Below the pieces are notes generated by a model. That model had not been told where the DNA came from. It did not search any database and worked only from the letters and a program-made list of their open reading frames with translations. Positions 29,880-38,332 of a DNA stretch of 64,000 nt are shown here, in pieces. Made by a program: the position numbers and the translations under genes. This DNA is from a virus: positions 248,001 to 312,000 of IMG/VR virus record IMGVR_UViG_3300044796_000657. One strand, written 5' to 3'. How positions within the stretch are numbered: position 1 is the stretch's first letter; every line of letters starts with the position of its first letter.

Positions 29880-31032
29880 ATTGCGACAGAAGACTTTGAA
29901 CATCATGGGACAATTGAAGATCGAAGATAGAAAAAGACTCGGCCAGTATTTCACACCAGAACATATCCGCCATGTTGCTTTCAATACACTCCCACAATAT
30001 GACTTCAAAAAGATATTAGAGCCTTCGTTTGGTACTGGCGAATTCCTAGAGGATTTAGCCTTACGATACCCGGACTCGGCCATAGATGGTTATGAAATCG
30101 ATCCCGCACTATTCAACGAGATGGCATGGGATAAGGGTACGTTAACTCTCGGTGATTTCTTGAAGAACGATATTCCCGACGACACCTACGATTTGGTCAT
30201 CGGGAATCCTCCGTACTTCCAAGTACAAGAATACGATCAAAAGTTTAATACCGTAGTCAACGGTCGGCCCAACATATTCTCATTCTTCTTTCAAGAAGGC
30301 ATCAGAGTATTGAGGGACGGCGGTTGGCTTGTTTACGTTATCCCTACCAGTATGTGCACAGGGAAATACTTTCTTAATTTAAGAAAGCACATCGAGGAGT
30401 ATTGTGGTGTCAAAGCCATCGTTAACTTTGATGACAGTGAGTTTGAAAATGCTCTACAGTCTGTAATTGTTCTAACACTTCAAAAAGGGTTTGAAAGTCA
30501 GAAGAATTTGGTGTATGGTGATGACTTCAAATTCAATTACAACGGTGACGACATCATAGAGAAATCCCAGAGTGGCAAAACCTTAAACCAATTAGGGTTT
30601 CATGTCAAAACGGGTAATCTCGTCTGGAACCAGCATAAAGAAGAATTGACCGATGTAGCCGAAGACAACATTAAGTTGCTTTGGTCACACAATGTCAGCA
30701 AGGAAAATATCCTTACCGATCAAACCAAAAAACCGCAGTACGTGCTAAACAGGATGCGTGACAAGATTACGCCTTACCAAGCACCGGCAATTGTTGCCAA
30801 GCGGACATTGGGAGCAGTCGGTAAGGGTACTCTCAACGCTTGTTTGATTGAAAGCGGCGAGTTTTATGCTGAAAATCATTTGAATGTTATAACTCACAAA
30901 GACCATACACAACTGCCAGTGCTATTGAACGAATTAACTAAGCCATCAACTTCCGAACTAGCTAGAAGGATCACGGGAAACACCCAATTATCGAAAACGG
31001 AATTGATGTACTTACTTCCATTGGCATTATGA
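29872..31032 (+). CDS. N6-adenine methyltransferase of a restriction-modification pair
   Basis: 386 residues. RLGQYFTPEHIR opens the catalytic domain, SAM motif I is EPSFGTGEF (about 50-58), and motif IV is NPPYFQV (112-118). A C-terminal part of about 170 residues with no catalytic motif probably recognises the DNA site, as in stand-alone type II enzymes of the gamma class (TaqI-like). The stop overlaps the start of a probable restriction endonuclease by 4 nt, so the two are made together. It would protect DNA at the site cut by that enzyme. Confidence 0.88.
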   Translation: MSELRQKTLNIMGQLKIEDRKRLGQYFTPEHIRHVAFNTLPQYDFKKILEPSFGTGEFLEDLALRYPDSAIDGYEIDPALFNEMAWDKGTLTLGDFLKNDIPDDTYDLVIGNPPYFQVQEYDQKFNTVVNGRPNIFSFFFQEGIRVLRDGGWLVYVIPTSMCTGKYFLNLRKHIEEYCGVKAIVNFDDSEFENALQSVIVLTLQKGFESQKNLVYGDDFKFNYNGDDIIEKSQSGKTLNQLGFHVKTGNLVWNQHKEELTDVAEDNIKLLWSHNVSKENILTDQTKKPQYVLNRMRDKITPYQAPAIVAKRTLGAVGKGTLNACLIESGEFYAENHLNVITHKDHTQLPVLLNELTKPSTSELARRITGNTQLSKTELMYLLPLAL

Positions 31033-31613
31033 TCGAAAAAATACTGAACGTTTTTGAGACTTATGTTTCAAGGAACGACAAATTGAGCGGTACCTACCAA
31101 ACCAAAGATACCGATCAGGAAAAAGAAATTTGCGACCTGCTATTGAGATCCGGCGTTCCTTATCTGGGCCACGGAAGTCAAGAGTACAAGAAAAGCAATC
31201 CGATGACGGACGGTTTTTATACGCAACCACATGGCACCCAAAACAATCCCGATATTGTCATACATCATCAGGGTAAAAGTTTAGGTATTAGTTGTAAATC
31301 GGCGAAAGATACGATCTGCTTCAATAGCACTCGACCGAATCCCGATGTGGTTTATGTGATTGACAATGGCAATCATCGATGTGTTCAAACTGGCAGTGAA
31401 ATCGTTTCGGAAGCAGAAGATTTAATATTTAAAGAGTACGAGAATGAATTGAAAGAACTTTGCGGCAAAATCAAAGATCGTCTCAAAGAGGTGAAATCCA
31501 AAATAGTTGTATATGAGCGCAAAGCATATTACGCTAATACGAAATTGAAAACCACCAATTTGAACACCATACAAAACCACTTAAAGAATAAACTTAAAGG
31601 AAATAATGACTAA
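31029..31613 (+). CDS. Probable type II restriction endonuclease
   Basis: 194 residues. NNPDIVIHHQGKSLGISCKSAKD (residues 72-94) has the PD...xxK spacing of the PD-(D/E)XK fold; the usual Glu/Asp before CK is replaced by Ser (SCK), as in some divergent enzymes. VPYLGHGSQEY precedes it and a basic C-terminus follows. ATGA overlap with the adenine methyltransferase gene makes a restriction enzyme the simplest reading. The target site is not predictable. It could degrade host or competing phage DNA while the phage genome is methylated. Confidence 0.6.
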   Translation: MIEKILNVFETYVSRNDKLSGTYQTKDTDQEKEICDLLLRSGVPYLGHGSQEYKKSNPMTDGFYTQPHGTQNNPDIVIHHQGKSLGISCKSAKDTICFNSTRPNPDVVYVIDNGNHRCVQTGSEIVSEAEDLIFKEYENELKELCGKIKDRLKEVKSKIVVYERKAYYANTKLKTTNLNTIQNHLKNKLKGNND

Positions 31614-32802
31614 AAAGAAAAAGAATGAAGACAACGCAGAACTCCACGCCAATTTGTTTGCGGAAATCAGTAAGGGTATCGGGGGCGAACTCCTAGAAGA
31701 TCGTGATAAGAACGCTTGGGGATTCATCGATACCGGCATCTTGGGACTTAACTACATCTTATCCGGTAAATTCATCGGCGGCGGCGTTCAAGCCGGTGCC
31801 TGTGTTGAAATCCTCGGAAACAGCTCGTCCTGTAAATCCCTCTTGGGAACCAATATTCTCCGTGGCGTACAGACCGCTAATGGCATTCCTGTGATGTTGG
31901 ATGCCGAACGGACAATCAGTAAGGACTTCGCCAAAAAGGCCAGCAGAATCGATCCTAATCGCTTTATCGTGGTGGAAGCCGATACGCTGGAAATGTGCTT
32001 TAACAAGATCCATACAACCATCCGCAATGTCCGTGATACGATGAAGGTACCGATGCGGTCGCCTTTGGCTATTGTCTATGACAGTATTGCCGTATCGCCG
32101 TCTGAAAGAGAATTTGCCGAAACGGACTTGGATCTAGAGCATGCAACCGAAGCCGAAAAGAAAGCAGCGGGAGCCGGTGCTGATAAGCCGGGTGAACGTG
32201 CCAAGATTTGTTCCAAGGAACTTCGCAAGATTCCGCCAATTCTCAGTGCTAACAACTGTTTGCTGGTTATTATCAATCAGTTGCGTACTAAGATCGGCGT
32301 AATGTATGGCGATCCCGATACGGCTGCTGGTGGTGGTCGTGCCTTGGAATACTACACGAGCGCAAGATTGAAGACGTTTAGCAGCAAACAGATCAAAGAT
32401 GGTTTGGGCAAGGTTATTGGGATCAATTTAAACGTTAAGTGTATCAAGAATAAGTGTCACATGCCATTCGGTCAAGTTAACGCTTTGAGAGTGTTCTTTA
32501 ACAAGGGCATCGATCCATTCGGTGGATTGTTGGAATTGTTGCAACAGAATGGTCGTATTGTTGCTTGTAAGCCTGCTGGAACTTATCAAATTGCCGAACC
32601 GTTTGCTGGCGGTAAGGAGATTAAGTTCAAGAGTTCCAAGGAACGTAATGATGTACCGGCTTCGGTATTGTTGGAATGCCCTGCTGTTGTGGACGCAGAT
32701 TCCCCAGAACAAGTGCAGTACTATATCGATATGTTTGGCGAAGCACTCAGCGCTGTTGAGAATGACATGGGTTCGGAAGTGGATATGCCAGTTGAGGAAT
32801 AA
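31606..32802 (+). CDS. uvsX: RecA/UvsX-like recombinase
   Basis: 398 residues. Walker A is GNSSSCKS (71-78), where Cys replaces the Gly that normally precedes the Lys (GxxxxGK[ST]). Walker B-like LAIVYDSIAV, LLVIINQLRTKIG (the RecA motif with QLR) and DTAAGGGRALEYYTSARL (the DNA-binding loop 2 and following strand) are all in place. It forms filaments on ssDNA for strand exchange and recombination-dependent replication. The Lys-rich N-terminus (MTKKKKNED) and acidic C-terminus are typical. Directly downstream of the restriction gene (8-nt overlap) in the operon headed by the SSB gene. Confidence 0.92.
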   Translation: MTKKKKNEDNAELHANLFAEISKGIGGELLEDRDKNAWGFIDTGILGLNYILSGKFIGGGVQAGACVEILGNSSSCKSLLGTNILRGVQTANGIPVMLDAERTISKDFAKKASRIDPNRFIVVEADTLEMCFNKIHTTIRNVRDTMKVPMRSPLAIVYDSIAVSPSEREFAETDLDLEHATEAEKKAAGAGADKPGERAKICSKELRKIPPILSANNCLLVIINQLRTKIGVMYGDPDTAAGGGRALEYYTSARLKTFSSKQIKDGLGKVIGINLNVKCIKNKCHMPFGQVNALRVFFNKGIDPFGGLLELLQQNGRIVACKPAGTYQIAEPFAGGKEIKFKSSKERNDVPASVLLECPAVVDADSPEQVQYYIDMFGEALSAVENDMGSEVDMPVEE

Positions 32803-32805
32803 TAA

Positions 32806-33123
32806 ATGACAAAAAATGATATGATTGAAGTGGCTGGAATTCTTGAAACTATCAAAGACGGTCGAAAATATCAGCCGGGGATGAGACAAGCAGGAATTCA
32901 AGTTGACGATGGGCATGGAACAGGATTAGTTAAATGGAATACTAGAAATTCTGCCTTTTGTGTTCTTGATTTGTATTGGGACTCGATGTCAGAAAGACCA
33001 AAAAACATCAAGGATTTGATTGGCAAAACTGCTGTCATTAAAGATGATTTGCCGATTTCACAAGGTATTATAGAATTGAGTCATCATGCCAAAAATGGAT
33101 TGTGGTTGAGATTCAAAAAGTGA
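32806..33123 (+). CDS. Unknown protein, 105 aa
   Basis: Begins MTKNDMIEVAGILETIKDGR. Compact mixed alpha/beta composition, with WNTRNSAFCVLDLYWD in the middle and WLRFKK at the end. It is the last gene before the terminator at 33131, so it closes the SSB-recombinase operon. Not recognised. Confidence 0.6.
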   Translation: MTKNDMIEVAGILETIKDGRKYQPGMRQAGIQVDDGHGTGLVKWNTRNSAFCVLDLYWDSMSERPKNIKDLIGKTAVIKDDLPISQGIIELSHHAKNGLWLRFKK

Positions 33124-33130
33124 ATAATAA

Positions 33131-33158
33131 AAACGCCGGTCAATGACCGGCGTTTTTT
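33131..33158 (+). terminator. Intrinsic terminator of the SSB-recombinase operon
   Basis: Stem AAACGCCGGT / ACCGGCGTTT with a CAATG loop and T-run, starting 8 bp after the stop at 33123. The next gene begins 30 bp further with its own late-promoter box. Confidence 0.85.
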
Positions 33159-33176
33159 GTTTTAAATCATTAAGTC

Positions 33177-33182
33177 TAAATA
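33177..33182 (+). promoter_or_regulatory. Late-promoter-like box TAAATA before 33188
   Basis: TCTAAATATCTTC directly precedes ATG 33188; the box ends 5 nt before the start codon and no Shine-Dalgarno is present. Confidence 0.55.
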
Positions 33183-33187
33183 TCTTC

Positions 33188-34663
33188 ATGAATGTGCTGA
33201 ATGAAGCTGTTAAGGGTATTCAAGACCTCCTAAAAACTCACAATATTATACATATTGGTGTTATGGGTATGTGGGATACGTATTATGCCTCATCACCTAA
33301 ACCCGGTGAACAACCAACCGGAAAAGTTGTACAAGGCAAGCCTAATCCGTTAATATTACAGAAGCTCAATTCAATTACGACGGAAGCGGCACAACGATTG
33401 GGCAGTGTTGGTTTCCGTAGTCAGCGGGCGATATTGTGTATTGTTGATCAGAAGGAAATGCGAACCAATCATATCACTGGATCTACTGGTTGGGGTGGCT
33501 ATGCCAGTAGATCAAACCACTTTATGGTTTTGGATTTACAGAGAATTGATACCGAAGGTTTGGTACATGAACATGCTCACATGTATTGGTTCATGATGTC
33601 CAAACCTGCCAAGGAAATCTTTGAAAACTGGTACAGAAAAACAGTTAATGCCAACAAAGAAGATTTTGCCAAAACTCAAAACAAGTTAACACCCGAAGAT
33701 CAGAACAAGGCAAAAGAAGATTTCATGAAGAGGGCGGGAAGCTTTGCCCGATCTGTCATTGAAACTTTGGCAATGGATACGCACAATTCCAGTCCTGATC
33801 ATTATTTCAACTTGGCGGCGGCTCATGAATCGGGTGACGAACAAGCAATGTTGCGACGGGCATTGATGACAAGACATAGTGCCAATGTTTATGGAACACT
33901 GCTTAAGCCTCTGGCAGTTGGTGATACGTCTTACGGATATGCAACACAGCGACTTGAACCCGGCGAAAAAGTTAAGATTGGGTATTATGGCGGCAAGTAT
34001 ATTATCATGTGGTATCCGCCAAACGACAAATATAGAAGTTTAGAACACCCAAAATCGTTTACTGACGATCAAATGAGCGAATTAGTGAAGATTGATCCCA
34101 AGTCATTAACACCTGAACAAAAAGAAGCATATAAAAAGAATGTTGCTTTGGCCAAGAAGCCGCCCGTATCGTTCTTTGCGTCACCTGCGATGAAGAAAAA
34201 GGTAGAGGAAGTATTCACAAAGGAATTCAATAATTTTCTCAATAACTATGGCCACAACCAAATGAAATATTCTGCTCGTTTGAGTGTTTCTGGAATTTTT
34301 AGTTCGTTCATGTCAAAGTTGAGGATGCGAAAAGCTAAACTCAAAACTTTAACCGATGTTGAAGATGTTTTGATTGAAGTGATGAAGGCCAAGTTCTACG
34401 CTGGTACAATCGATTTCGCCGATGAAACATCAAAGGAAAGATACGGCCAAGAAAAGAGCAAGGTGGCTATTCAAGGTGTAAGTAAACCAGAAGGGGCCGG
34501 GTTCAGAGATTATATGCATCGTAACAGCAATTTGCCGTCTTCTTACGCAGCGGCTAACGTTGATGAATTGTGGGCTGAGACGGTGGATTTTGCGACTAGA
34601 AACATTCGTGGGATAAATCCGGAATTACGTTCTATGTTGATGAAAGTTCTTTCGATGAGATAA
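33188..34663 (+). CDS. Putative zinc metalloprotease, possibly head-packaged
   Basis: 491 residues from ATG 33188 (MNVLNEAVKGIQ); an upstream ATG in the frame lies inside the terminator and is rejected. LVHEHAHMYW contains an HExxH zinc site (HEHAH, 127-131). The helix downstream (SFARSVIETLAMDTHN, with a Glu about 70 residues on) could supply the third ligand. The C-terminal half is Lys-rich and helical with no motif. The short opening MNVLNE/A fits the (L/I)xE/A cleavage rule of T4-type head proteases. It has a TAAATA box 5 nt before the ATG and no RBS, pointing to late, leaderless expression. A protease delivered with the DNA would be one interpretation. Confidence 0.65.
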   Translation: MNVLNEAVKGIQDLLKTHNIIHIGVMGMWDTYYASSPKPGEQPTGKVVQGKPNPLILQKLNSITTEAAQRLGSVGFRSQRAILCIVDQKEMRTNHITGSTGWGGYASRSNHFMVLDLQRIDTEGLVHEHAHMYWFMMSKPAKEIFENWYRKTVNANKEDFAKTQNKLTPEDQNKAKEDFMKRAGSFARSVIETLAMDTHNSSPDHYFNLAAAHESGDEQAMLRRALMTRHSANVYGTLLKPLAVGDTSYGYATQRLEPGEKVKIGYYGGKYIIMWYPPNDKYRSLEHPKSFTDDQMSELVKIDPKSLTPEQKEAYKKNVALAKKPPVSFFASPAMKKKVEEVFTKEFNNFLNNYGHNQMKYSARLSVSGIFSSFMSKLRMRKAKLKTLTDVEDVLIEVMKAKFYAGTIDFADETSKERYGQEKSKVAIQGVSKPEGAGFRDYMHRNSNLPSSYAAANVDELWAETVDFATRNIRGINPELRSMLMKVLSMR

Positions 34664-34675
34664 CTCAATTATTTC

Positions 34676-35485
34676 ATGCAAAGAACCATCTTCGATTATA
34701 TCGACGTTAAGCGTCTCCCTAAGTGCCTTTGTGTCATTCCCTTTTACGGCGGCAGTTCCGACGCCGTCCATGCCAGTCGTGTCACCAACCCGATCTACTA
34801 CCTGAAAACCTTATTCAGTATGAAGAGGTATTTTGACCGCATTGTATCCTTCGTTAACAATGAACGTGATAAGAAGTTCCTAGAAAATCTGCCGGGTAGC
34901 TCAGAAGTCATTCAAATTGAATGTAACCCAATCCACTTGCCAGTTTCGGCAATGGGACACATTCAAACCCACGGTGATGATTTCCCCTTCGAGAGCATCT
35001 TCTACACCGAAGCCGACCAAATCCTCTATTGTACAGACCTTCCCGGTGTACTGGACAAGTGCGATGATACAACCTACGTGGTGCCTCACCGGTTCGTTAA
35101 GCTCCCTATTGCCGATAGACCGATGTTTACAACCAAGAAGTACGATTTAGAGTCGCCGATTGTAATGTTTGATGGACGACCTTTTGAAATTCGCCATTAC
35201 GTCGGAAGGGACAATCCAGAAAAAGAGCGGTTCTATCAGGTTAAGAATAAATGGAGGGCATTTGGTGGTACATGGATTGCCAAACGCAATTTGTTCATGA
35301 AAACCAAGTTCAAGTTCGTGGATTACCAGCCGATTGAGGAAGCTTGTTTTTCAATGTTTACAGATGATAGAAAGATGTATCGGACTTACGATCCTTATGA
35401 TTTGTTCGTAGATCATTTGAGTGGATTTGAGCAGATAGCTAGGGATTGTGGGATGGACATTTTGACATTGCCGGGAGGTTGGTAA
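34676..35485 (+). CDS. Putative glycosyltransferase (GT-A-like)
   Basis: 269 residues. LCVIPFYGGSSDA at the start resembles a nucleotide-sugar-binding strand. FESIFYTEADQILYC (about 104-118) has an acidic cluster like the DxD/ExD metal site of GT-A enzymes, and a C-terminal part with KWRAFGGTWIAKRN could be the acceptor side. It would add a sugar from an NDP-sugar to an unknown acceptor. The identification is by pattern only. It starts 12 nt after the metalloprotease gene, and its stop overlaps the start of the next gene (TAATG). Confidence 0.5.
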   Translation: MQRTIFDYIDVKRLPKCLCVIPFYGGSSDAVHASRVTNPIYYLKTLFSMKRYFDRIVSFVNNERDKKFLENLPGSSEVIQIECNPIHLPVSAMGHIQTHGDDFPFESIFYTEADQILYCTDLPGVLDKCDDTTYVVPHRFVKLPIADRPMFTTKKYDLESPIVMFDGRPFEIRHYVGRDNPEKERFYQVKNKWRAFGGTWIAKRNLFMKTKFKFVDYQPIEEACFSMFTDDRKMYRTYDPYDLFVDHLSGFEQIARDCGMDILTLPGGW

Positions 35486-36189
35486 TGTACTCTGATTACG
35501 TCAAAAAATTAACTGCTGCTTGTGAAAAACGAAACTGGAAATTAGACGGACAATATGAATTTCTGTCTATTAGGATCAATGAAGGGGCTAAAAAATCCGT
35601 TTGTTTTGCTGCTGGCATTCATGGGGACGAACCTGCCGGGCCTGAAGCTATACTGAAATTTGTCAAAGAGGGTTCGGTACCTGATGATGTGTTTGTGATG
35701 TTGATGCCCGTGATCAACTCTTGGGGATATGCCAAAGGTACTCGCAGGAACGCTGCTAGGAAAGACATCAATAGACGATTTTGTGATAAGGTGTTAACTG
35801 GCGAAGCGGCTATTGTCAGTGATCTACTTAAAGAACATCCTGTATCAATGTTGTGTTCTATGCATGAGTGGCCCGGACAGAATGGGTTTTACATGTACGC
35901 TTCTGACAAAGAGAAGAAAGAAGCGATATTGGGCATTCCGAAGATAGCCAGCGAATGGTTCAGGATTATCAATAATCGTAAAATTAACGATGAGTTTGTT
36001 GAGAATGGTATTATTTGGCATCCTGAAAAGAAGTACCGAAACAATAAGAGCAAATCGACATTAGAAAACAGGGTATTTCTTGATAAAACGCATTATGTTT
36101 GTTTGGAAACGCCGAGTGAGACGGATTTAGGCAAACGTTGCACTTGCCAATTCACCATCATGGAATATATAATCAAAGGAATTCTCTGA
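35485..36189 (+). CDS. M14-type zinc carboxypeptidase / aspartoacylase-like protein
   Basis: 234 residues from ATG 35485 with GGAGG upstream in the glycosyltransferase gene. AAGIHGDEPAG (about 42-52) carries the HxxE zinc site. ARKDINRRF is the substrate-carboxylate Arg/Asn region, MLCSMHEWPG the third zinc His, and VCLETPSE the catalytic Glu. These match the M14 peptidase and succinylglutamate desuccinylase/aspartoacylase superfamily, which removes terminal residues or acyl groups from peptides and amides. The substrate may be a cell-wall peptide or a small amide. All key residues are present. In an operon with thioredoxin and MT-A70 genes. Confidence 0.78.
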   Translation: MYSDYVKKLTAACEKRNWKLDGQYEFLSIRINEGAKKSVCFAAGIHGDEPAGPEAILKFVKEGSVPDDVFVMLMPVINSWGYAKGTRRNAARKDINRRFCDKVLTGEAAIVSDLLKEHPVSMLCSMHEWPGQNGFYMYASDKEKKEAILGIPKIASEWFRIINNRKINDEFVENGIIWHPEKKYRNNKSKSTLENRVFLDKTHYVCLETPSETDLGKRCTCQFTIMEYIIKGIL

Positions 36190-36200
36190 AGGAAAAAATT

Positions 36201-36509
36201 ATGTTAGAACTTACCGAAGATACGTTTAAGGCCGAAATAGAAAACCATGCAGGTTTAGCAATTGTAGATTTTTACACGCCTGCTTGTGCTCCGTGTCGTG
36301 TACTCGCACCGGTGTTCAAGGCATCGGCAGATAAGCATGTCGCAATCAAGCACGCCAAAATTGAACCTAGCAATGCACAGACTACCTTTGTGAATTTCGG
36401 CGTTAACTATGTGCCGACCTTGATTTTGTTCAAGGACGGTAAAGAACTTGCCCGCAAGGGATTTATGAACGCTGCTGAATTGGATGCTTGGTTGGAGCAA
36501 GCTCATTAA
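36201..36509 (+). CDS. Thioredoxin
   Basis: 102 residues from ATG 36201 (GAAGGA upstream). The fold is complete: IVDFYTPACAPCRVLAP with active-site CAPC (29-32), the cis-Pro loop in NYVPTLILFKDGKEL, and a C-terminal helix. CAPC differs from the common CGPC, which should shift the redox potential somewhat. It reduces protein disulfides; in phages it may serve ribonucleotide reduction or act as a partner of other enzymes (T7 polymerase uses host thioredoxin, also a family A enzyme). Confidence 0.92.
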   Translation: MLELTEDTFKAEIENHAGLAIVDFYTPACAPCRVLAPVFKASADKHVAIKHAKIEPSNAQTTFVNFGVNYVPTLILFKDGKELARKGFMNAAELDAWLEQAH

Positions 36510-37074
36510 GTTCAAGTGTATTGTTGCTGATCCACCGTGGCCTTATAAATCAAGCGATTTGAAATCTTCCCCCGAACATAGACCCAATAGTTGGAATACA
36601 CCATTGGGTAGTGTTAGCTCGATATATCGTTATGGTTCCATGTCTTTGAAGGAATTGGGTGAATTGGCGGTCAAGAGCAAGGCGGAAGATAATGCCCATT
36701 TGTATTTGTGGGTTACGAACAGTTTTATGGTTGAAGCACATCAATTGGCCCGTCAGTGGGGCTTTGAGCCGAAGACGATTATTACTTGGGTTAAGAAGAA
36801 AGCGGATGGTACCCCGTCTATGAAGATGGGGTATTATTATCGTGGGGCTACTGAACACGCTTTGTTTTGCGTACGAGGCAGTTTGAGGTTAAAAGGCCCG
36901 CCACATCCTACAGCGTTTGAGACGCCTAGATTGCCGCACAGCATGAAACCTGATTACTTTTATGAAATGGTAGAGAAACAATCCGAGGGACCGTACCTCG
37001 AATTGTTCTCACGCAAGAAGAGAGAGAGATGGGCAATTTGGGGAAATGAATTGCCCAATGATGTTCAAGTTTAA
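36505..37074 (+). CDS. MT-A70-family adenine methyltransferase, apparent ATT start
   Basis: About 189 residues. CIVADPPWPYK contains the catalytic DPPW of the MT-A70 family (N6-adenine methylation of DNA or RNA). Other family landmarks are LYLWVTNSFMVEAHQLARQWGF, TIITWVKKK and the C-terminal GPYLELFSRKKRERWAIWGNE. Homologues commonly open with M-K-F-x-x-I-x-A-D-P-P-W. Here that register begins at ATT 36505, 7 nt after GGAG (36494-36497) and overlapping the thioredoxin stop. The alternative is ATG 36484, which gives seven extra residues and has no clear RBS. No specificity domain is visible. Confidence 0.8.
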   Translation: MKFKCIVADPPWPYKSSDLKSSPEHRPNSWNTPLGSVSSIYRYGSMSLKELGELAVKSKAEDNAHLYLWVTNSFMVEAHQLARQWGFEPKTIITWVKKKADGTPSMKMGYYYRGATEHALFCVRGSLRLKGPPHPTAFETPRLPHSMKPDYFYEMVEKQSEGPYLELFSRKKRERWAIWGNELPNDVQV

Positions 37075-37688
37075 GTAATTGGTTTTCCGTCTGGCGTTTG
37101 ACGACCAAAGTAGATTTCCCAAGACTTAATCTTGTGGTTGTTGCCCAACACTTCCATTCCCGGCTTCCTTGGAATCTTTATCAAATGCATGCCAGATTGC
37201 TGCAAGGTCTTATCGGCCTTTTTCTGGTTGCATTTGTAGCAAGCCGTTACACAGTTTTCCCAAGTCGATCCACCACCTTTAGAGCGGGGGATAACGTGGT
37301 CGATGGACAGGTCGCCACGTGGAGGGTGACAACCGCAGTATTGGCATTCATCGCAATCCCGTCTGAACACGTTTTTCCTGTTAAAGTTTAACTGGTTCTT
37401 TGGGATACGACCGTAGCGGCTCACGATGATGATTTCGGGAGCACGGTACACCTTTTCGCCGCACCCGTGGATGATGCCTTCATCCGGTCGGGTAGGCAAT
37501 TCGATCCATTCATCGAAGTCGTATGTACGGCTTTCGTAAACGTCCAAAATTTGGGCTTTGGTGTGTTTTTTATTGCGTTCATCGAACCAATCGTTAGAAA
37601 CCATCGTCAAGGCCCGGCGAACCGAAACCGTGTTAATTGGTATCCAGTAACGATTGAGAACGAGAGTAGGTTGGGTCAAGATGCTCAT
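37071..37688 (-). CDS. HNH endonuclease
   Basis: 205 residues. An N-terminal VLNRYWIPINTVSVRRAL region is followed by the HNH core: CQYCGCHPP, LSIDHVIPRSKGGGSTWENCVTACYKCNQKK, that is DH, N and the two CxxC zinc pairs. This layout is common in bacterial and phage HNH proteins that nick or cut DNA, either as homing enzymes or packaging/restriction helpers. It converges on the MT-A70 gene (4-bp overlap of 3' ends). Second gene of a short minus-strand pair. Confidence 0.88.
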   Translation of the reverse strand: MSILTQPTLVLNRYWIPINTVSVRRALTMVSNDWFDERNKKHTKAQILDVYESRTYDFDEWIELPTRPDEGIIHGCGEKVYRAPEIIIVSRYGRIPKNQLNFNRKNVFRRDCDECQYCGCHPPRGDLSIDHVIPRSKGGGSTWENCVTACYKCNQKKADKTLQQSGMHLIKIPRKPGMEVLGNNHKIKSWEIYFGRQTPDGKPIT

Positions 37689-37693
37689 GGTAA

Positions 37694-38206
37694 TTAATTA
37701 GTTTGGACTTCAAAACCTTTGAGTGAGTAAACGCCACGTTTGAGTTTAACAATGACTTTGCCTTCGCTAATCAGTTGTTTTTTGACACGTGCAAGGTGAT
37801 TGCAAAGTGCCGGTTTGGATAATGAGAAGTCTTTGAATTTATTTTCTAAATCCAAAAGCGATACTTCTCGTCCTGCTAGGAACTCTTGTCGTACGTGTGA
37901 CGAAAGGATGTCTGCTTGCGCAAGAATCTTCCGTCTCGTTCTTGAAGAAGAGTTGATTTCTCCTACGGGAGAGAGTTTAATTTCCACAACCTCATAGGAA
38001 CCCTTGTTGGGATTGCCATGATGATCGCAAATGGATCGAGCCAATTCTTGAAGACTTTGAATCTTGACGTTATTGGCTTTGACCACAGAGATTTCAGCCG
38101 AACAAGTACGAGCGAATTCAACCAATTGGGCGAAATGTGCTGCTTGTGTGAAGAATTCCCTGCTGTCGGCGGTTTTGAGCATTAGACAATTAATTGTTTC
38201 TGACAT
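37694..38206 (-). CDS. Possible DNA-binding regulator
   Basis: 170 residues. The C-terminal 60 (FSLSKPALCNHLARVKKQLISEGKVIVKLKRGVYSL) look like a winged helix: helix, recognition helix with Lys/Arg, then a beta hairpin wing. The N-terminal half has no motif. It stands upstream of the HNH gene and is divergent from the amidoligase gene with 120 bp between them, a typical place for an autoregulated factor. Function is inferred from these features only. Confidence 0.45.
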   Translation of the reverse strand: MSETINCLMLKTADSREFFTQAAHFAQLVEFARTCSAEISVVKANNVKIQSLQELARSICDHHGNPNKGSYEVVEIKLSPVGEINSSSRTRRKILAQADILSSHVRQEFLAGREVSLLDLENKFKDFSLSKPALCNHLARVKKQLISEGKVIVKLKRGVYSLKGFEVQTN

Positions 38207-38332
38207 TGGTTACTCTAAATTATTGATGTGCCCTTATTATAAGGTGACAACCGCCAGATAAAAAGTGCTCTTCGTAATTTGTTTTGATTTGGTAATATCA
38301 GTAAGTGAATTCACGATACATCGGAGATGGTT

